From: Neobittarella massiliensis (ex Bilen et al. 2018)
GTDB lineage: Bacteria > Bacillota > Clostridia > Oscillospirales > Ruminococcaceae
Assembly (NCBI RefSeq): GCF_900289145.1
Contig: NZ_OKQO01000002.1
Location: 288,926-352,925 of the forward strand
DNA length: 64,000 nt
Reading direction: 5' to 3'
The position numbers were made by a program, and so were the translations under genes. The number at the start of each line of letters is the position of its first letter. The stretch's first letter is position 1. The notes beneath the pieces are model-generated. The model did no database searches, was not told the DNA's origin, and saw only the letters and a program-made list of their open reading frames with translations. This document shows, piece by piece, positions 8,116 to 18,392 of the stretch.

Positions 8116-9159
8116 ATGTCACAACCACTGCTGAAAAAAGACTTTTACTTTGATCTGCCCCAGGAACTCATCGCCCAGCACCCCATCTACCCGCGCGATC
8201 ACTCCCGGCTGCTTCAGCTCGATCGCACGACCGGCGAGATCGCCCACAAGCACTTTTACGATATCGTAGATGTTTTACAGCCCGGCGACACGCTGGTGGT
8301 GAACGATTCGAAAGTGCTGCCGGCCAGGCTGTACGGCCACAAGGAGGACACAGGGGCCAAAGCTGAGGTATTGCTCTTAAAAAAGCAGGCCACTGAGGAT
8401 CTGTGGGAATGCCTGGTAAAGCCCGGCCGCAAGATCAGAGAGGGGACCAAGCTGGTATTTGGCGAGGGACTGCTCACCGGTGAGGTGTGCAAAGTCTGCG
8501 ATGACGGCAACCGCATCATCCGCTTTGCATGTAAAGGGCGCAGTTTTTACGACGTAATCGACCAGATCGGGCAGATGCCGCTGCCCCATTACATCACCGC
8601 TGAGCTGGAGGACAAGGACCGCTACCAGACTGTGTATGCCCATGAGCGCGGCTCGGCGGCGGCGCCTACGGCCGGGCTGCACTTTACCGAGGAATTGCTG
8701 GAAAGATTGCGGCAAAAAGGGGTGGTCATCGCCCGTGTTACGCTGCATGTGGGGCTGGGGACCTTTCGCCCGGTAAAAGAGGAAAACGTATTAGACCATA
8801 AGATGCACACCGAACACTATGTGATCCCCCAGGAGACGGCCGATGCGATCGCGCTGGCCAAAAAAAACGGCAAACGGGTCATTGCCGTGGGCACCACCAG
8901 CTGCCGCACACTGGAATCTTGCTACCAAAAAAATGGCGCTGTAGTGCCTTTTGAAGATGATACCAGCATTTTTATCTACCCGGGTTATACCTTTGGCGTT
9001 ATCGACGGTATGATCACCAACTTCCATCTTCCGGAGAGCACGCTGATCATGCTGGTATCGGCGCTGGCCGGGCGGGAGCCTATTCTAAACGCCTACCGGG
9101 TGGCCGTACAGGAAAAGTACCGCTTTTACAGTTTTGGCGACGCCATGCTCATATTATAA
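8116..9159 (+). CDS. queA: S-adenosylmethionine:tRNA ribosyltransferase-isomerase
   Basis: A 347-residue enzyme that transfers and isomerises the ribose of SAM onto preQ1-modified tRNA to make epoxyqueuosine. Family motifs include FDLPQELIAQHP at the N-terminus, VVNDSKVLPARLYG, RGSAAAPTAGLHFT, HVGLGTFRPV and GMITNFHLPESTL. The frame is open further upstream, but the ATG at 8116 begins at the normal family N-terminus. Its pathway partner tgt lies at 18582. The gene stands alone, with a strong terminator behind it. Confidence 0.97.
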   Translation: MSQPLLKKDFYFDLPQELIAQHPIYPRDHSRLLQLDRTTGEIAHKHFYDIVDVLQPGDTLVVNDSKVLPARLYGHKEDTGAKAEVLLLKKQATEDLWECLVKPGRKIREGTKLVFGEGLLTGEVCKVCDDGNRIIRFACKGRSFYDVIDQIGQMPLPHYITAELEDKDRYQTVYAHERGSAAAPTAGLHFTEELLERLRQKGVVIARVTLHVGLGTFRPVKEENVLDHKMHTEHYVIPQETADAIALAKKNGKRVIAVGTTSCRTLESCYQKNGAVVPFEDDTSIFIYPGYTFGVIDGMITNFHLPESTLIMLVSALAGREPILNAYRVAVQEKYRFYSFGDAMLIL

Positions 9160-9180
9160 ATACGGTGCGTTTTACAAAAT

Positions 9181-9227
9181 AAAAAGAGCCTATAGCCAGC
9201 CACCAGCGGCGTCTATAGGCTCTTTTT
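9181..9227 (+). terminator. Terminator after queA
   Basis: AAAGAGCCTATAG pairs with CTATAGGCTCTTT and runs into TTTTT, 22 bp after the queA stop. Confidence 0.9.
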
Positions 9228-9229
9228 CT

Positions 9230-9607
9230 ATTCTAACGGGTTTCTGCCCGACACTGTATTGACGGCTGGTACGGGGCGTACTACGATGTGACTGGGCCGT
9301 GATGACCGCAGTCTGCTCTCACATAGAGCCTAAGCTATGGACAGATGTACTGTGTGGTTACTGATTGCTAACCGATAGTCGAGCAGAGTCGCCAGTTACC
9401 CGTGGCTGAGGTAAAAAGGCCTGATCTGACTGGAACGCCGACATAGTATCGGCAGCGAAAACATGCGTGTCTGCACAATCATCAAGATGGCAGCCGTGTC
9501 AGGCCAAACGCATTATAAAATACTGGATACTGCGTCTAAATAAACTGATCGTCATCGCACTAAAAAATATAGACAGTCATCCTGTCATGTGGGGGAGGAA
9601 CCAGTTT
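9230..9607 (+). other. Intergenic leader before the AraC gene
   Basis: About 380 bases without a supported gene. It holds two short inverted repeats: GCCGA/TCGGC at 9442-9458 and GACA/TGTC around 9580. A stretch near 9405-9465 has words that recall a TPP riboswitch (GGCTGAG, CCTGATCTG, GGCAGCGAA) but cannot be folded convincingly as one. No clear promoter was found. Confidence 0.5.
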
Positions 9608-10603
9608 ATGGACTGGACAGCGATATTTCCACAGGGTGCAAAATTGTGCCGAATACACGCTCAACACATGGTATATCAGTTAGATTTTTCTGACGGGAAA
9701 GGAGTCATGGAGGCCTATGAGGTCTTTCCCGGCATACTGCTCATCTTTAATGATTTTCATACCGCGCAGGGTTTTCAAAATGAGCGCGCGCGGCCGGGTA
9801 TCATCGAGATCAATCACTGCCGCCGCGGCCGCTACGGCTGTACACTGCAGAGCGGCCGGCAGGTGACCCTGGGAGCTCAGGACCTCTCGATCAGCGACAT
9901 GGGGAGGCCGTGTCGCAACTCTGTTTTTTTATCGGGTGATTATACCGGCATCAGTTTAGTCCTGCAGCTAAAGGAGGCGGCGCGCTCGTGGCGAGATATA
10001 TTGGGACAGACGACCGATTTGGTGGCTTGCTTAGAGGCACAGTTATACAGCGATGAAGTGTTGCTGCTACGGGCCAACCCCAAGATCCAGCACATCGTAT
10101 TGGAGCTGTATCAGCCGCCGGATAATTATCAGTTGGCTTATTACAAAATAAAAGCGCTGGAGCTGCTGCTGTTTTTAGCGGTGAGCAGTGAGCAACAGGG
10201 GCGGATGGCCCGTCCCTATCACTGTGGCCATGATGCTGAGAAAGTAGCCGCTATTGAGCGCCGTATGACCGAGAATTTGCGCCGCCGACATTCGCTCACC
10301 GAGTTAGCAGTAGAATTTGGCATGGGGGTAACAACTTTAAAAAAGCTGTTTTACCAGCAGTACGGGCAGGCCCCCTACCAGTATTTGCGACGGCGACGCA
10401 TGGAGGAGGCGGCATTACTGCTGCAGAGCACTCAGCTGCCGGTGGGGCATATTGCCGAGCTGGTGGGCTACCAGAATGCCAGCAAATTTTCGGCCGCTTT
10501 TACACGGGTATACGGGATGACCCCTAAAATTTATCGCGGGACCGCCCAATTGGAGCAAAACGACTGTTTGGAGCTGGGCAAGAATCGGGATGGAGCAGTA
10601 TAA
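9608..10603 (+). CDS. AraC-family transcriptional regulator
   Basis: A 331-residue regulator. Residues about 1-220 form a ligand-binding N-domain that I cannot assign to a known effector. The C-terminal 100 residues are a double helix-turn-helix of the AraC type (HSLTELAVEFGMGVTTLKK, then VGHIAELVGYQNASKFSAAF and YGMTPKIYR). The open frame starts at 9467, but GGGGAGG followed by ATG at 9608 is the best start. It lies directly upstream of two half-size ABC exporters, an arrangement common for siderophore-type systems, and probably activates them. It ends just before their promoter and metal-type operator. Confidence 0.88.
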   Translation: MDWTAIFPQGAKLCRIHAQHMVYQLDFSDGKGVMEAYEVFPGILLIFNDFHTAQGFQNERARPGIIEINHCRRGRYGCTLQSGRQVTLGAQDLSISDMGRPCRNSVFLSGDYTGISLVLQLKEAARSWRDILGQTTDLVACLEAQLYSDEVLLLRANPKIQHIVLELYQPPDNYQLAYYKIKALELLLFLAVSSEQQGRMARPYHCGHDAEKVAAIERRMTENLRRRHSLTELAVEFGMGVTTLKKLFYQQYGQAPYQYLRRRRMEEAALLLQSTQLPVGHIAELVGYQNASKFSAAFTRVYGMTPKIYRGTAQLEQNDCLELGKNRDGAV

Positions 10604-10604
10604 T
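10599..10604 (+). promoter_or_regulatory. -10 element of the ABC pair
   Basis: A perfect TATAAT straddles the AraC stop codon and sits 7 bp before the DtxR-like palindrome. The -35 at the right distance is weak (GGGCAA), so the promoter may need an activator such as the adjacent AraC protein. Confidence 0.6.
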
Positions 10605-10611
10605 AACCATA

Positions 10612-10629
10612 AGTTAGCGATAACTAACC
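10612..10629 (+). promoter_or_regulatory. DtxR-like operator 1 (ABC transporter pair)
   Basis: AGTTAGCGATAACTAACC is an 18-bp palindrome that differs by only a few bases from the boxes at 14739 and 18393. Its position just after a TATAAT suggests repression by a metal-loaded DtxR-family protein, probably the one at 17982. Confidence 0.75.
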
Positions 10630-10652
10630 ACAATAATAAGGGAGGGTTCGAT

Positions 10653-12443
10653 GTGAGAGAAAAAGGGAAGAGCAGTGTCGCCAAGCTGCTCTACTATGCC
10701 GGCGGACATAAAAGGCTCACCGTATTGGGATGTACGCTGTCTGGTATAGCGGCAGTTCTGTCGATGGCACCTTACATATGTATTTGGTACGTGGTGCGCG
10801 GTGTGTTTGCTGCAATGCCCGACTACCGGCAGGCAGGAGATCTGGTGCGCTACGGCTGGTATGCACTGTGGTTTGCACTGGGCAGTGCGGCTATTTATTT
10901 TGCCGCCCTGATGTGCACCCATCTGGCCGCCTTTCGCACCGCAAAAAACATGCGTAAAGCGGCAGCCAAACACCTGCTGGATGTGCCGTTGGGATATTTA
11001 AATGTCAGCCAGTCGGGAAAGCTGCGCAAGCAGATAGACGATAATGCCGGTATGACTGAACAGATGCTGGCCCATGAGCTGCCAGACCTGGTAGGGGCGG
11101 TAGTGACCCCGGTAGCAGCCATTATTCTGCTGTTCGTATTTGACTGGCGGATGGGGCTTTTGTGCTTTATTCCACTGGTGCTGGCAGTCTACCTGTTGAC
11201 GCGGATGATGGGTGGCAAAAATGCCAGATTTTTCAGCACCTACCAAAAAGCCATTGAGGACCTGAGTGCCGAGGCCACTGAGTATGTGCGCGGTATTCCA
11301 GTGGTCAAGGTGTTTCAGCAGACGGTGTACTCGTTCAAGAGCTTTTACGGCGCTATTATGCGCTACAGCAAGCTGGCCACCGACTATGCCATGTCTTGCG
11401 GGCGGCCGATGACCGCCTTTACCGCCGTGCTCAACGGCACCTTTTTACTACTCATCCCCGCCGGTATGCTCTTGTGCGGAGCGGCGAGCAATGGCTGGGC
11501 AGTTTTGGTAGACCTGGTATTTTATATCTTATTCACACCGCTTTGCGCCATGATGATGACCCGCATCATGTATGCCAGCCAGGCAGTTATGGAGGCAGAT
11601 GAGGCGGTGCGCAAGCTCGACCAGATCATGGAGGTAGAGCCCCTGCCTGAAGACATCCGTCCACAGAGCACCACCGGCTGCGATATTGAGCTGAAAGACG
11701 TCACTTTTACCTACCCCGGAGCCAAAAGCCCGGCACTTAAGAATGTATGTTTTCAGGTACCGGCCGGTAAGACTGTGGCACTGGTGGGCCCCTCGGGCGG
11801 AGGTAAGAGCACCGTCGCCAGTTTGATCCCCCGCTTTTGGGATGCAGGGCAGGGAAAGGTGCTCATTGGCGGCGTCGATGTGCGCAACATGGCAGGCCAC
11901 GAACTCATGGACAAAGTGGCGTTCGTTTTTCAGGATACGCATTTATTTAAGGACAGTTTACTGGAAAACATACGCGCAGCACGGCCCGACGCCACTCGAC
12001 AACAGGTATTGGCGGCGGCCCATGCTGCCCAGTGCGACGATATCCTATCTAAAATGCCTCAGGGCCTAGACACCGTAGTGGGGACCAAAGGCGTGTATCT
12101 TTCTGGCGGTGAGCAGCAGCGCATCGCTTTGGCGCGGGCGATCTTAAAGGATGCGCCCATCATAGTGCTGGACGAGGCCACTGCCTTTGCCGACCCGGAA
12201 AATGAACTGCTCATACAAAAGGCATTTGAAAAACTGACCGCGGGTAAGACGGTGCTGATGATCGCCCACCGGCTCTCTACTGTGCAGGACGCCGACGACA
12301 TATTGGTGCTGTGCGACGGCGCTGTTGCCGAGCGCGGCACACACCGGGAGCTGTTGCAGCAACAGGGCTTATACGCCGCTATGTGGCGCGATTACCAGAC
12401 TTCGGCCAGGTGGAAAGTAGGGAAGGAGGCGTCAGCCGTATGA
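10653..12443 (+). CDS. ABC transporter, fused permease/ATPase (IrtA/YbtP-like half)
   Basis: A 596-residue half-transporter: a six-helix exporter-type membrane domain (about 1-310) followed by an ATPase with GPSGGGKST (Walker A), VYLSGGEQQR (signature), and IIVLDEATAFADPENE (Walker B and beyond). The DEATAFADPENE form is, to my knowledge, typical of one half of IrtAB/YbtPQ-like siderophore importers. The GTG at 10653 is chosen because GGGAGG lies 7 bp before it; the upstream ATG at 10590 would put the operator inside the gene. It overlaps the second half by 4 bp. Likely substrate: a ferric siderophore (inference). Confidence 0.88.
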   Translation: MREKGKSSVAKLLYYAGGHKRLTVLGCTLSGIAAVLSMAPYICIWYVVRGVFAAMPDYRQAGDLVRYGWYALWFALGSAAIYFAALMCTHLAAFRTAKNMRKAAAKHLLDVPLGYLNVSQSGKLRKQIDDNAGMTEQMLAHELPDLVGAVVTPVAAIILLFVFDWRMGLLCFIPLVLAVYLLTRMMGGKNARFFSTYQKAIEDLSAEATEYVRGIPVVKVFQQTVYSFKSFYGAIMRYSKLATDYAMSCGRPMTAFTAVLNGTFLLLIPAGMLLCGAASNGWAVLVDLVFYILFTPLCAMMMTRIMYASQAVMEADEAVRKLDQIMEVEPLPEDIRPQSTTGCDIELKDVTFTYPGAKSPALKNVCFQVPAGKTVALVGPSGGGKSTVASLIPRFWDAGQGKVLIGGVDVRNMAGHELMDKVAFVFQDTHLFKDSLLENIRAARPDATRQQVLAAAHAAQCDDILSKMPQGLDTVVGTKGVYLSGGEQQRIALARAILKDAPIIVLDEATAFADPENELLIQKAFEKLTAGKTVLMIAHRLSTVQDADDILVLCDGAVAERGTHRELLQQQGLYAAMWRDYQTSARWKVGKEASAV

Positions 12444-14206
12444 TCGGGAAAATCCAACATATTTATGCGCTCACCGAACGGGGAGCGAAAGACCTTGTAA
12501 AAGCCACACTGTGGACCGTAGCGGCCAATTTGAGCTTGATGTTGCCGGTAGGACTGCTCATTATGGCGCTGCAGGACATCATTGACGCACTGATGAGCGG
12601 TGGAGACCCGGCAGCTGAGATCTGGAGTATTACTGCTTTAGGAGCGGGCCTGCTGGTGCTCATCTACATCGTGCACTGGTTTCAGTATAAGGCGCTGTAC
12701 ATCGCCACGTATATCGAGAGTGCCAACCGCCGTATTGGGCTGGGGGAAAAACTGCGCCAGCTGCCGCTCTCCTTTTTTGGTCAGCGCGATCTGTCGGACC
12801 TGACTGCGACTATGATGTCTGACTGCAGCGCTCTGGAACAGGCATTCTCACATTTTGTGCCCCAGCTCTGGGGGACGATCATTTCGACTGTACTGATAGC
12901 CATTGGCATGCTGACTATGGACTGGCGCATGGGTCTTGCCGTACTGTGGGTACTGCCGGTCGCTTTTTTGCTGACTGCAGGCTCGCGCTGGCTGCAAGAC
13001 AGGTTCGGCACCCGCAATTTTTTGGCTAAACGGGCAGCCACAGATAGTCTGCAGGAACTGCTGGAGACGGTAAAGGACATAAAGGCCTGCAATCAGAAAG
13101 AAAAATATCTGCACGGATTGGATGAGAAAATGGACGAAGCCGAACGGGCTACAGTGCGTTCGGAACTGGTGACCGGCACCTGTGTCACCTCGGCGCAGGC
13201 CTTCTTAAAATTGGGGCTGGCCACCACCGTTTTAGTGGGGGTCAATCTGCTGGTGGGCGGCAGTTTGGAGCTGGCGACGCTGCTGATCTACCTCATTGCA
13301 GCCTCGCGGCTCTACGACCCCATCAGTACGACGCTGGCCAATATGGCGGCGGTATTCAGCTCTCAGATCAAGATCCAGCGCATGCGCGAGATCGAGCAAC
13401 AGCCGGTACAGACTGGGGCTAAGAGCTATACACTCAAAAATTACGACATCGCTTTTGACCGGGTAAAATTTGCCTACGACCAGAGAGAAGGGGTACTCGC
13501 CGATGTGTCGTTTACTGCCAGACAGGGTGAAGTAACGGCGCTGGTAGGTCCCTCGGGCGGGGGCAAGAGCACCGCTGCCAAGCTGGCAGCCCGCTTTTGG
13601 GATGTCGACGGCGGCCGCATAACTCTGGGTGGCGTAGACGTCTCTACTGTTGAACCGGAGGCACTGCTTAAAAATTATGCTATCGTCTTTCAGGATGTAG
13701 TGCTGTTTCGCGATACAGTGATGGAGAATATTCGCCTGGGGAGAAGAGATGCCAGTGACCAGGAGGTATTGGCGGCTGCCAGAGCAGCTCAGTGCGATAC
13801 CTTTGTACAGAAGATGCCCGAGGGCTACCAGACCATGATCGGTGAAAATGGGGCAACTCTCTCGGGCGGTGAACGGCAGCGCATCTCTATCGCCCGCGCG
13901 CTACTCAAAAATGCGCCTGTGATCTTGCTGGATGAGGCCACCGCCTCTTTGGACGTGGAAAATGAGAGCGCTGTACAAGCTGCGCTCTCGGGCCTGGTAC
14001 AGGATAAGACGGTACTCATCATCGCTCACCGCATGCGCACAGTTATGGGAGCCGACAAAGTGGTGGTGCTTGCAGGTGGCAAGGTAGCCGAGATGGGCTG
14101 CCCTGAAGATCTGGTGAAAAAAGGCGGTATTTTTGCACATATGGTGGCACTGCAGACCCAGAGCCAGAGCTGGTCGCTGCCCGGCAGTACCAAAGAGCGG
14201 CCATAA
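12440..14206 (+). CDS. ABC transporter, fused permease/ATPase (IrtB/YbtQ-like half)
   Basis: A 588-residue partner of the preceding gene, with its start ATG overlapping the TGA of that gene. It has a six-helix membrane domain to about residue 320 and an ATPase with GPSGGGKST, ATLSGGERQR and VILLDEATASLDVENE. The two ATPases differ in the D-loop region, as expected for an asymmetric heterodimer. Exporter-fold pairs of this kind can import siderophores. The metal-box upstream supports a role in iron or another metal, but the substrate is not proven. Confidence 0.88.
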   Translation: MIGKIQHIYALTERGAKDLVKATLWTVAANLSLMLPVGLLIMALQDIIDALMSGGDPAAEIWSITALGAGLLVLIYIVHWFQYKALYIATYIESANRRIGLGEKLRQLPLSFFGQRDLSDLTATMMSDCSALEQAFSHFVPQLWGTIISTVLIAIGMLTMDWRMGLAVLWVLPVAFLLTAGSRWLQDRFGTRNFLAKRAATDSLQELLETVKDIKACNQKEKYLHGLDEKMDEAERATVRSELVTGTCVTSAQAFLKLGLATTVLVGVNLLVGGSLELATLLIYLIAASRLYDPISTTLANMAAVFSSQIKIQRMREIEQQPVQTGAKSYTLKNYDIAFDRVKFAYDQREGVLADVSFTARQGEVTALVGPSGGGKSTAAKLAARFWDVDGGRITLGGVDVSTVEPEALLKNYAIVFQDVVLFRDTVMENIRLGRRDASDQEVLAAARAAQCDTFVQKMPEGYQTMIGENGATLSGGERQRISIARALLKNAPVILLDEATASLDVENESAVQAALSGLVQDKTVLIIAHRMRTVMGADKVVVLAGGKVAEMGCPEDLVKKGGIFAHMVALQTQSQSWSLPGSTKERP

Positions 14207-14259
14207 AAGGCGCACAGCCGAGTTACCGCTTGCACCAGAGAATATTCACTGCGGATGTA

Positions 14260-14308
14260 AAAGCGCCGGGCACAGCCTTCAAGAGCTGCGTCCGGCGCTT
14301 TTTGTTTT
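14260..14308 (+). terminator. Terminator after the ABC pair
   Basis: AAGCGCCGG pairs with CCGGCGCTT and is followed by TTTGTTTT. Confidence 0.85.
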
Positions 14309-14422
14309 GACTGAAAGAGGTGAAAACCGCACATACTTACAGGGCATACTCTACCAGTTCTTACACCGTTCAGATAAGCTTTTATCGGCATAGCGGGTAC
14401 ACACACATACCCGGCCAGATAT

Positions 14423-14617
14423 TTACTTCCAGTGGCCGATCTGCAGCAGATGGTCGGTCTGCTGGATAGCAGAGACTTGGCGGTGCAGCTGGGCTGCTGA
14501 GTGCACAGTGCCACCCAGCCGATGTAGTGCACACTGCATCTGGACAGGCAGCGAGAGAAAATACGCGCGGCTGCTATAGCTGTTTTGGATCAGATCGTGT
14601 AGATCTCTATATCTCAT
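14423..14617 (-). CDS. Small conserved-looking protein of unknown function
   Basis: A 64-residue protein starting MRYRDLHDLIQNS, with AYFLSLPVQMQCALHRLG in the middle and LHRQVSAIQQ near the end. It looks helical and soluble. A strong AGGAGG lies 8 bp before the ATG. It resembles short proteins of unknown function that I recall from related Clostridia, but I cannot name a family. It is divergent from eno, whose promoter and palindromic box lie about 100 bp away, so the two could be co-regulated. Confidence 0.7.
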   Translation of the reverse strand: MRYRDLHDLIQNSYSSRAYFLSLPVQMQCALHRLGGTVHSAAQLHRQVSAIQQTDHLLQIGHWK

Positions 14618-14703
14618 GGTCTACGCTCCTCCTACCGCTATTTTTTGCGCTTTCATTCATATTATCCACCGATAAGACAAGATGAGTATTGCCGATATAC
14701 CTC

Positions 14704-14732
14704 TTGTATTTCACCTCAATAAGTGGTATAGT
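14704..14732 (+). promoter_or_regulatory. Promoter of eno
   Basis: TTGTAT (14704-14709), 17 bp, TATAGT (14727-14732). The DtxR-like palindrome begins 6 bp downstream, over the likely transcription start. Confidence 0.8.
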
Positions 14733-14738
14733 GACCTT

Positions 14739-14756
14739 GGTTAGCAATAGCTAACC
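14739..14756 (+). promoter_or_regulatory. DtxR-like operator 2 (eno)
   Basis: GGTTAGCAATAGCTAACC is the core of a longer perfect palindrome (14735-14760, 11-bp arms around AATA). It matches the boxes at 10612 and 18393. A protein bound here would block the eno promoter. Confidence 0.8.
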
Positions 14757-14769
14757 AAGGCTTATATAA

Positions 14770-16131
<1,362 letters not shown>

Positions 16132-16173
16132 AATAAGAAGCGCAAAGCAAGTGGTCTCTGCACGGCAGTAGCC

Positions 16174-16229
16174 AAGGCGCGCCCCGTCTACAGGGATCTG
16201 GCCCCTGGGCGGGGCGCGCCTTTATTTTT
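16174..16229 (+). terminator. Terminator after eno
   Basis: AAGGCGCGCCCCG pairs with CGGGGCGCGCCTT, followed by TATTTTT. Reading into the ZIP gene would require leakage or a promoter after it; TTGACA at 16228-16233 has no good -10 partner. Confidence 0.85.
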
Positions 16230-16276
16230 GACAGAGATCGTCTACAGGGCACAAGTTAAAGTTGGGAGGTGCATAT

Positions 16277-17068
16277 ATGCAACCGATCTGTTGGGCTGCG
16301 GTCGGCACAGGGTTCACCTTTTTGATGACCACCTTGGGCGCAGCGATGGTATTCTTTTTTTCAAAGGCGCTGGCCGCTGGCATCCAGCGCATCTTTTTGG
16401 GCTTTGCCGCCGGCGTTATGATCGCCGCTTCGGTGTGGAGCCTTTTGATACCGGCCATTGAAGAGGCCAGTGCTGCCGGTGGTATCGGCTGGGTGCCGGC
16501 CGCAGGAGGTTTTTTGCTGGGCGTCGCCTTTTTGCTGGGGCTGGATGTACTGTTGCCGCACCTGCACCTGGACGCCAAAGCACCGGAGGGGCTGCGCTCC
16601 TCCTGGAAGCGCACAACATTGTTGGTGCTGGCAGTGACGCTACATAATATCCCCGAGGGGATGGCCGTTGGACTGTCGTTTGCGCTGGCGGCACAGCACC
16701 AAGGAGAGCATGCGGCGCTCTCGGCGGCGGTGGCGTTGGCGCTGGGCATCGGTATCCAGAATTTCCCCGAAGGGGCGGCGATCTCGCTGCCGCTGAGGCA
16801 GGAGGGGATAACGGTCACCAAGTCGTTTTTTTACGGCAGTATGTCGGGCATCGTAGAGCCTGTTTTTGGCATTTTAGTGGTGCTGGTAGCTGGGAGCATA
16901 CAGCCGCTGATGCCGTGGCTGCTGTCGTTTGCCGCCGGTGCCATGATGTATGTAGTGGTGGAGGAGCTCATCCCGGAGGCGCATTTGGGCGAGCACTCCA
17001 ACAGTGGTACACTGGGTGTTATGGCCGGATTTTTGATCATGATGGTGCTGGACGTGGCACTGGGATAA
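16277..17068 (+). CDS. ZIP-family metal transporter (GufA/ZupT type)
   Basis: A 263-residue integral membrane protein with about eight hydrophobic helices. The ZIP metal-site motifs are clear: HNIPEGMAVGLSF in the fourth helix and NFPEGAAISLPL in the fifth, plus EELIPEAH near the end. ZIP proteins bring divalent metals (Zn, Fe, Mn) into the cytoplasm. The ATG at 16277 follows GGGAGG by 7 bp. It is followed at once by gpmA, so the two are probably cotranscribed. The location between eno and a DtxR-family gene points to Fe or Mn uptake (inference). Confidence 0.92.
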   Translation: MQPICWAAVGTGFTFLMTTLGAAMVFFFSKALAAGIQRIFLGFAAGVMIAASVWSLLIPAIEEASAAGGIGWVPAAGGFLLGVAFLLGLDVLLPHLHLDAKAPEGLRSSWKRTTLLVLAVTLHNIPEGMAVGLSFALAAQHQGEHAALSAAVALALGIGIQNFPEGAAISLPLRQEGITVTKSFFYGSMSGIVEPVFGILVVLVAGSIQPLMPWLLSFAAGAMMYVVVEELIPEAHLGEHSNSGTLGVMAGFLIMMVLDVALG

Positions 17069-17095
17069 ATGGAGATACAGAGAGGGAGGATCACT

Positions 17096-17848
17096 GTGAA
17101 ATTGGTGCTTTTACGGCATGGAGAGAGTGCCTGGAACCGCGAAAATCGCTTTACCGGCTGGACCGATGTGGACCTGTCGCCCGAAGGCAGGAGCGAGGCA
17201 CAAGAGGCGGGGAGATCACTCGAGCAGGCGGGATTTGATTTTGACCTCTGCTACACCTCTTACCTGAAACGGGCGATCAATACCCTGCATCTGGTGTTGG
17301 AACAGCTGGACCGGGAGTGGCTGCCGGTGATCAAAAGTTACCAGCTCAACGAGCGGCACTACGGTGCACTGCAGGGCCTAGACAAAGGGGAGACTGCCGA
17401 CAAATACGGCGAAGAGCAGGTACATAGATGGCGGCGCTCCTATACGACCAGGCCCCCGCTGCTGACCCCTGACGACCCGCGCTGCCCGGCCCGACTAGCC
17501 GCGTACCGGGACGTGACCCCCGACCTGCTGCCGCTGGCCGAGAGCCTGCAGGACACGGTGGCGCGGGCGGTCCCCTATTTTCAGCTGGAGATCGAGCCTG
17601 CCATAAGGGCGGGCCGGCGCGTATTGATCGCCGCACACGGCAATTCGCTGCGGGCGCTGGTGATGTATTTGGAAAAATTGACGCCAGAGACCATCGCCAA
17701 AGTCAACCTGCCCACCGGCGTGCCGCTGGTATACGAACTGAGCAACACGCTAAAAATCCGTGACAAGTACTACTTGGGCGACCGCGAAAAAGTGGCGGCC
17801 AAAATGCAGGCCGTGGCCGACCAGGGCCGAGCCACCCAGAGCGCATAG
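17096..17848 (+). CDS. gpmA: 2,3-bisphosphoglycerate-dependent phosphoglycerate mutase
   Basis: A 250-residue member of the histidine phosphatase superfamily. It has LVLLRHGESAWNRENRFTGW at the N-terminus with the phospho-accepting His, then LNERHYGALQGLDK, and the second catalytic His in IAAHGNSLRAL. This mutase needs no metal, unlike the Mn-dependent GpmI that most Clostridia use. GTG at 17096 is chosen because GGGAGG sits 6 bp before it and the protein then begins MKLVLLRHG as in the family; ATG 17069 is the alternative. It lies 27 bp after the ZIP gene. Confidence 0.94.
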   Translation: MKLVLLRHGESAWNRENRFTGWTDVDLSPEGRSEAQEAGRSLEQAGFDFDLCYTSYLKRAINTLHLVLEQLDREWLPVIKSYQLNERHYGALQGLDKGETADKYGEEQVHRWRRSYTTRPPLLTPDDPRCPARLAAYRDVTPDLLPLAESLQDTVARAVPYFQLEIEPAIRAGRRVLIAAHGNSLRALVMYLEKLTPETIAKVNLPTGVPLVYELSNTLKIRDKYYLGDREKVAAKMQAVADQGRATQSA

Positions 17849-17919
17849 CAGGAGAAACTGCGGCAAAAGACGGCGGGAAAATTGTGAACAAATTGTAAAA
17901 ACTGGCTTTTTCCTTATAG

Positions 17920-17954
17920 AAAAGAGGTGTTCAGGTTCACTGAACACCTCTTTT
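17920..17954. terminator. Bidirectional terminator between gpmA and the DtxR-family gene
   Basis: AAAAGAGGTGTTCAG pairs with CTGAACACCTCTTTT; the flanking A and T runs allow termination in both directions. Confidence 0.9.
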
Positions 17955-17981
17955 GCGTCTTCTGCCATAACGGGTGACTGG

Positions 17982-18356
17982 TCAGGTATCTGCGCGGCGA
18001 CCGGCATGTGTTTTTAGAGCTGAAAAAGTCTCGTCACTGATGACGTGTTCTATGCGGCAGGCGTCTTCTGCCGCTACCTGGGGATCGACGCCCAACGCCG
18101 CGAGCCAGTCGGTGAGCAGCGTGTGGCGCTCGTATATCTTCTCGGCGATCTCGCGCCCCTTGTCGAGCAGTGTGATATGGCCGTATTGGTCGACAGCCAC
18201 ATACCCGCCGGTACGCAGGTTTTTCATAGCCACACTGACACTGGGTTTGGAGTAGGAGAGCTCGGCGGCGATATCGATGGCGCGCACCTGGGGCTGGCGC
18301 TTTTGCAGCACCAGGATCGTCTCGAGATAGTCTTCAGCCGATTGGTAGATACGCAA
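17982..18356 (-). CDS. Short DtxR/MntR-family metal-dependent repressor
   Basis: A 124-residue regulator: winged HTH (VRAIDIAAELSYSKPSVSVAMKNL, about residues 22-45) followed by the metal-binding dimerisation region (ERHTLLTDWLAALGV, EDACRIEHVISDETF). It lacks the C-terminal SH3-like domain of DtxR/IdeR, like MntR and the short clostridial forms. The TTG at 18356 with GAGGTGAG before it is preferred; the ATG at 18401 would place the operator inside the gene. A palindromic box overlaps its own promoter, so autoregulation is likely. Whether it senses Fe or Mn cannot be read directly. Confidence 0.92.
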   Translation of the reverse strand: MRIYQSAEDYLETILVLQKRQPQVRAIDIAAELSYSKPSVSVAMKNLRTGGYVAVDQYGHITLLDKGREIAEKIYERHTLLTDWLAALGVDPQVAAEDACRIEHVISDETFSALKTHAGRRADT

Positions 18357-18392
18357 GGATCTCACCTCGTAAAAATAGGATAGGCAGCATGC

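Noticed and set aside
9405..9465. Words similar to a TPP riboswitch (GGCTGAG, CCTGATCTG, GGCAGCGAA) before the AraC gene
   Set aside because: The 3' strand that should read CCAGCG and pair with the CTGG side is absent, the P1 and P2 stems could not be found, and the downstream genes have no link to thiamine.
10590..10652. ATG start at 10590 for the first ABC gene
   Set aside because: It would place the -10 box and operator inside the coding sequence, and has no ribosome site.
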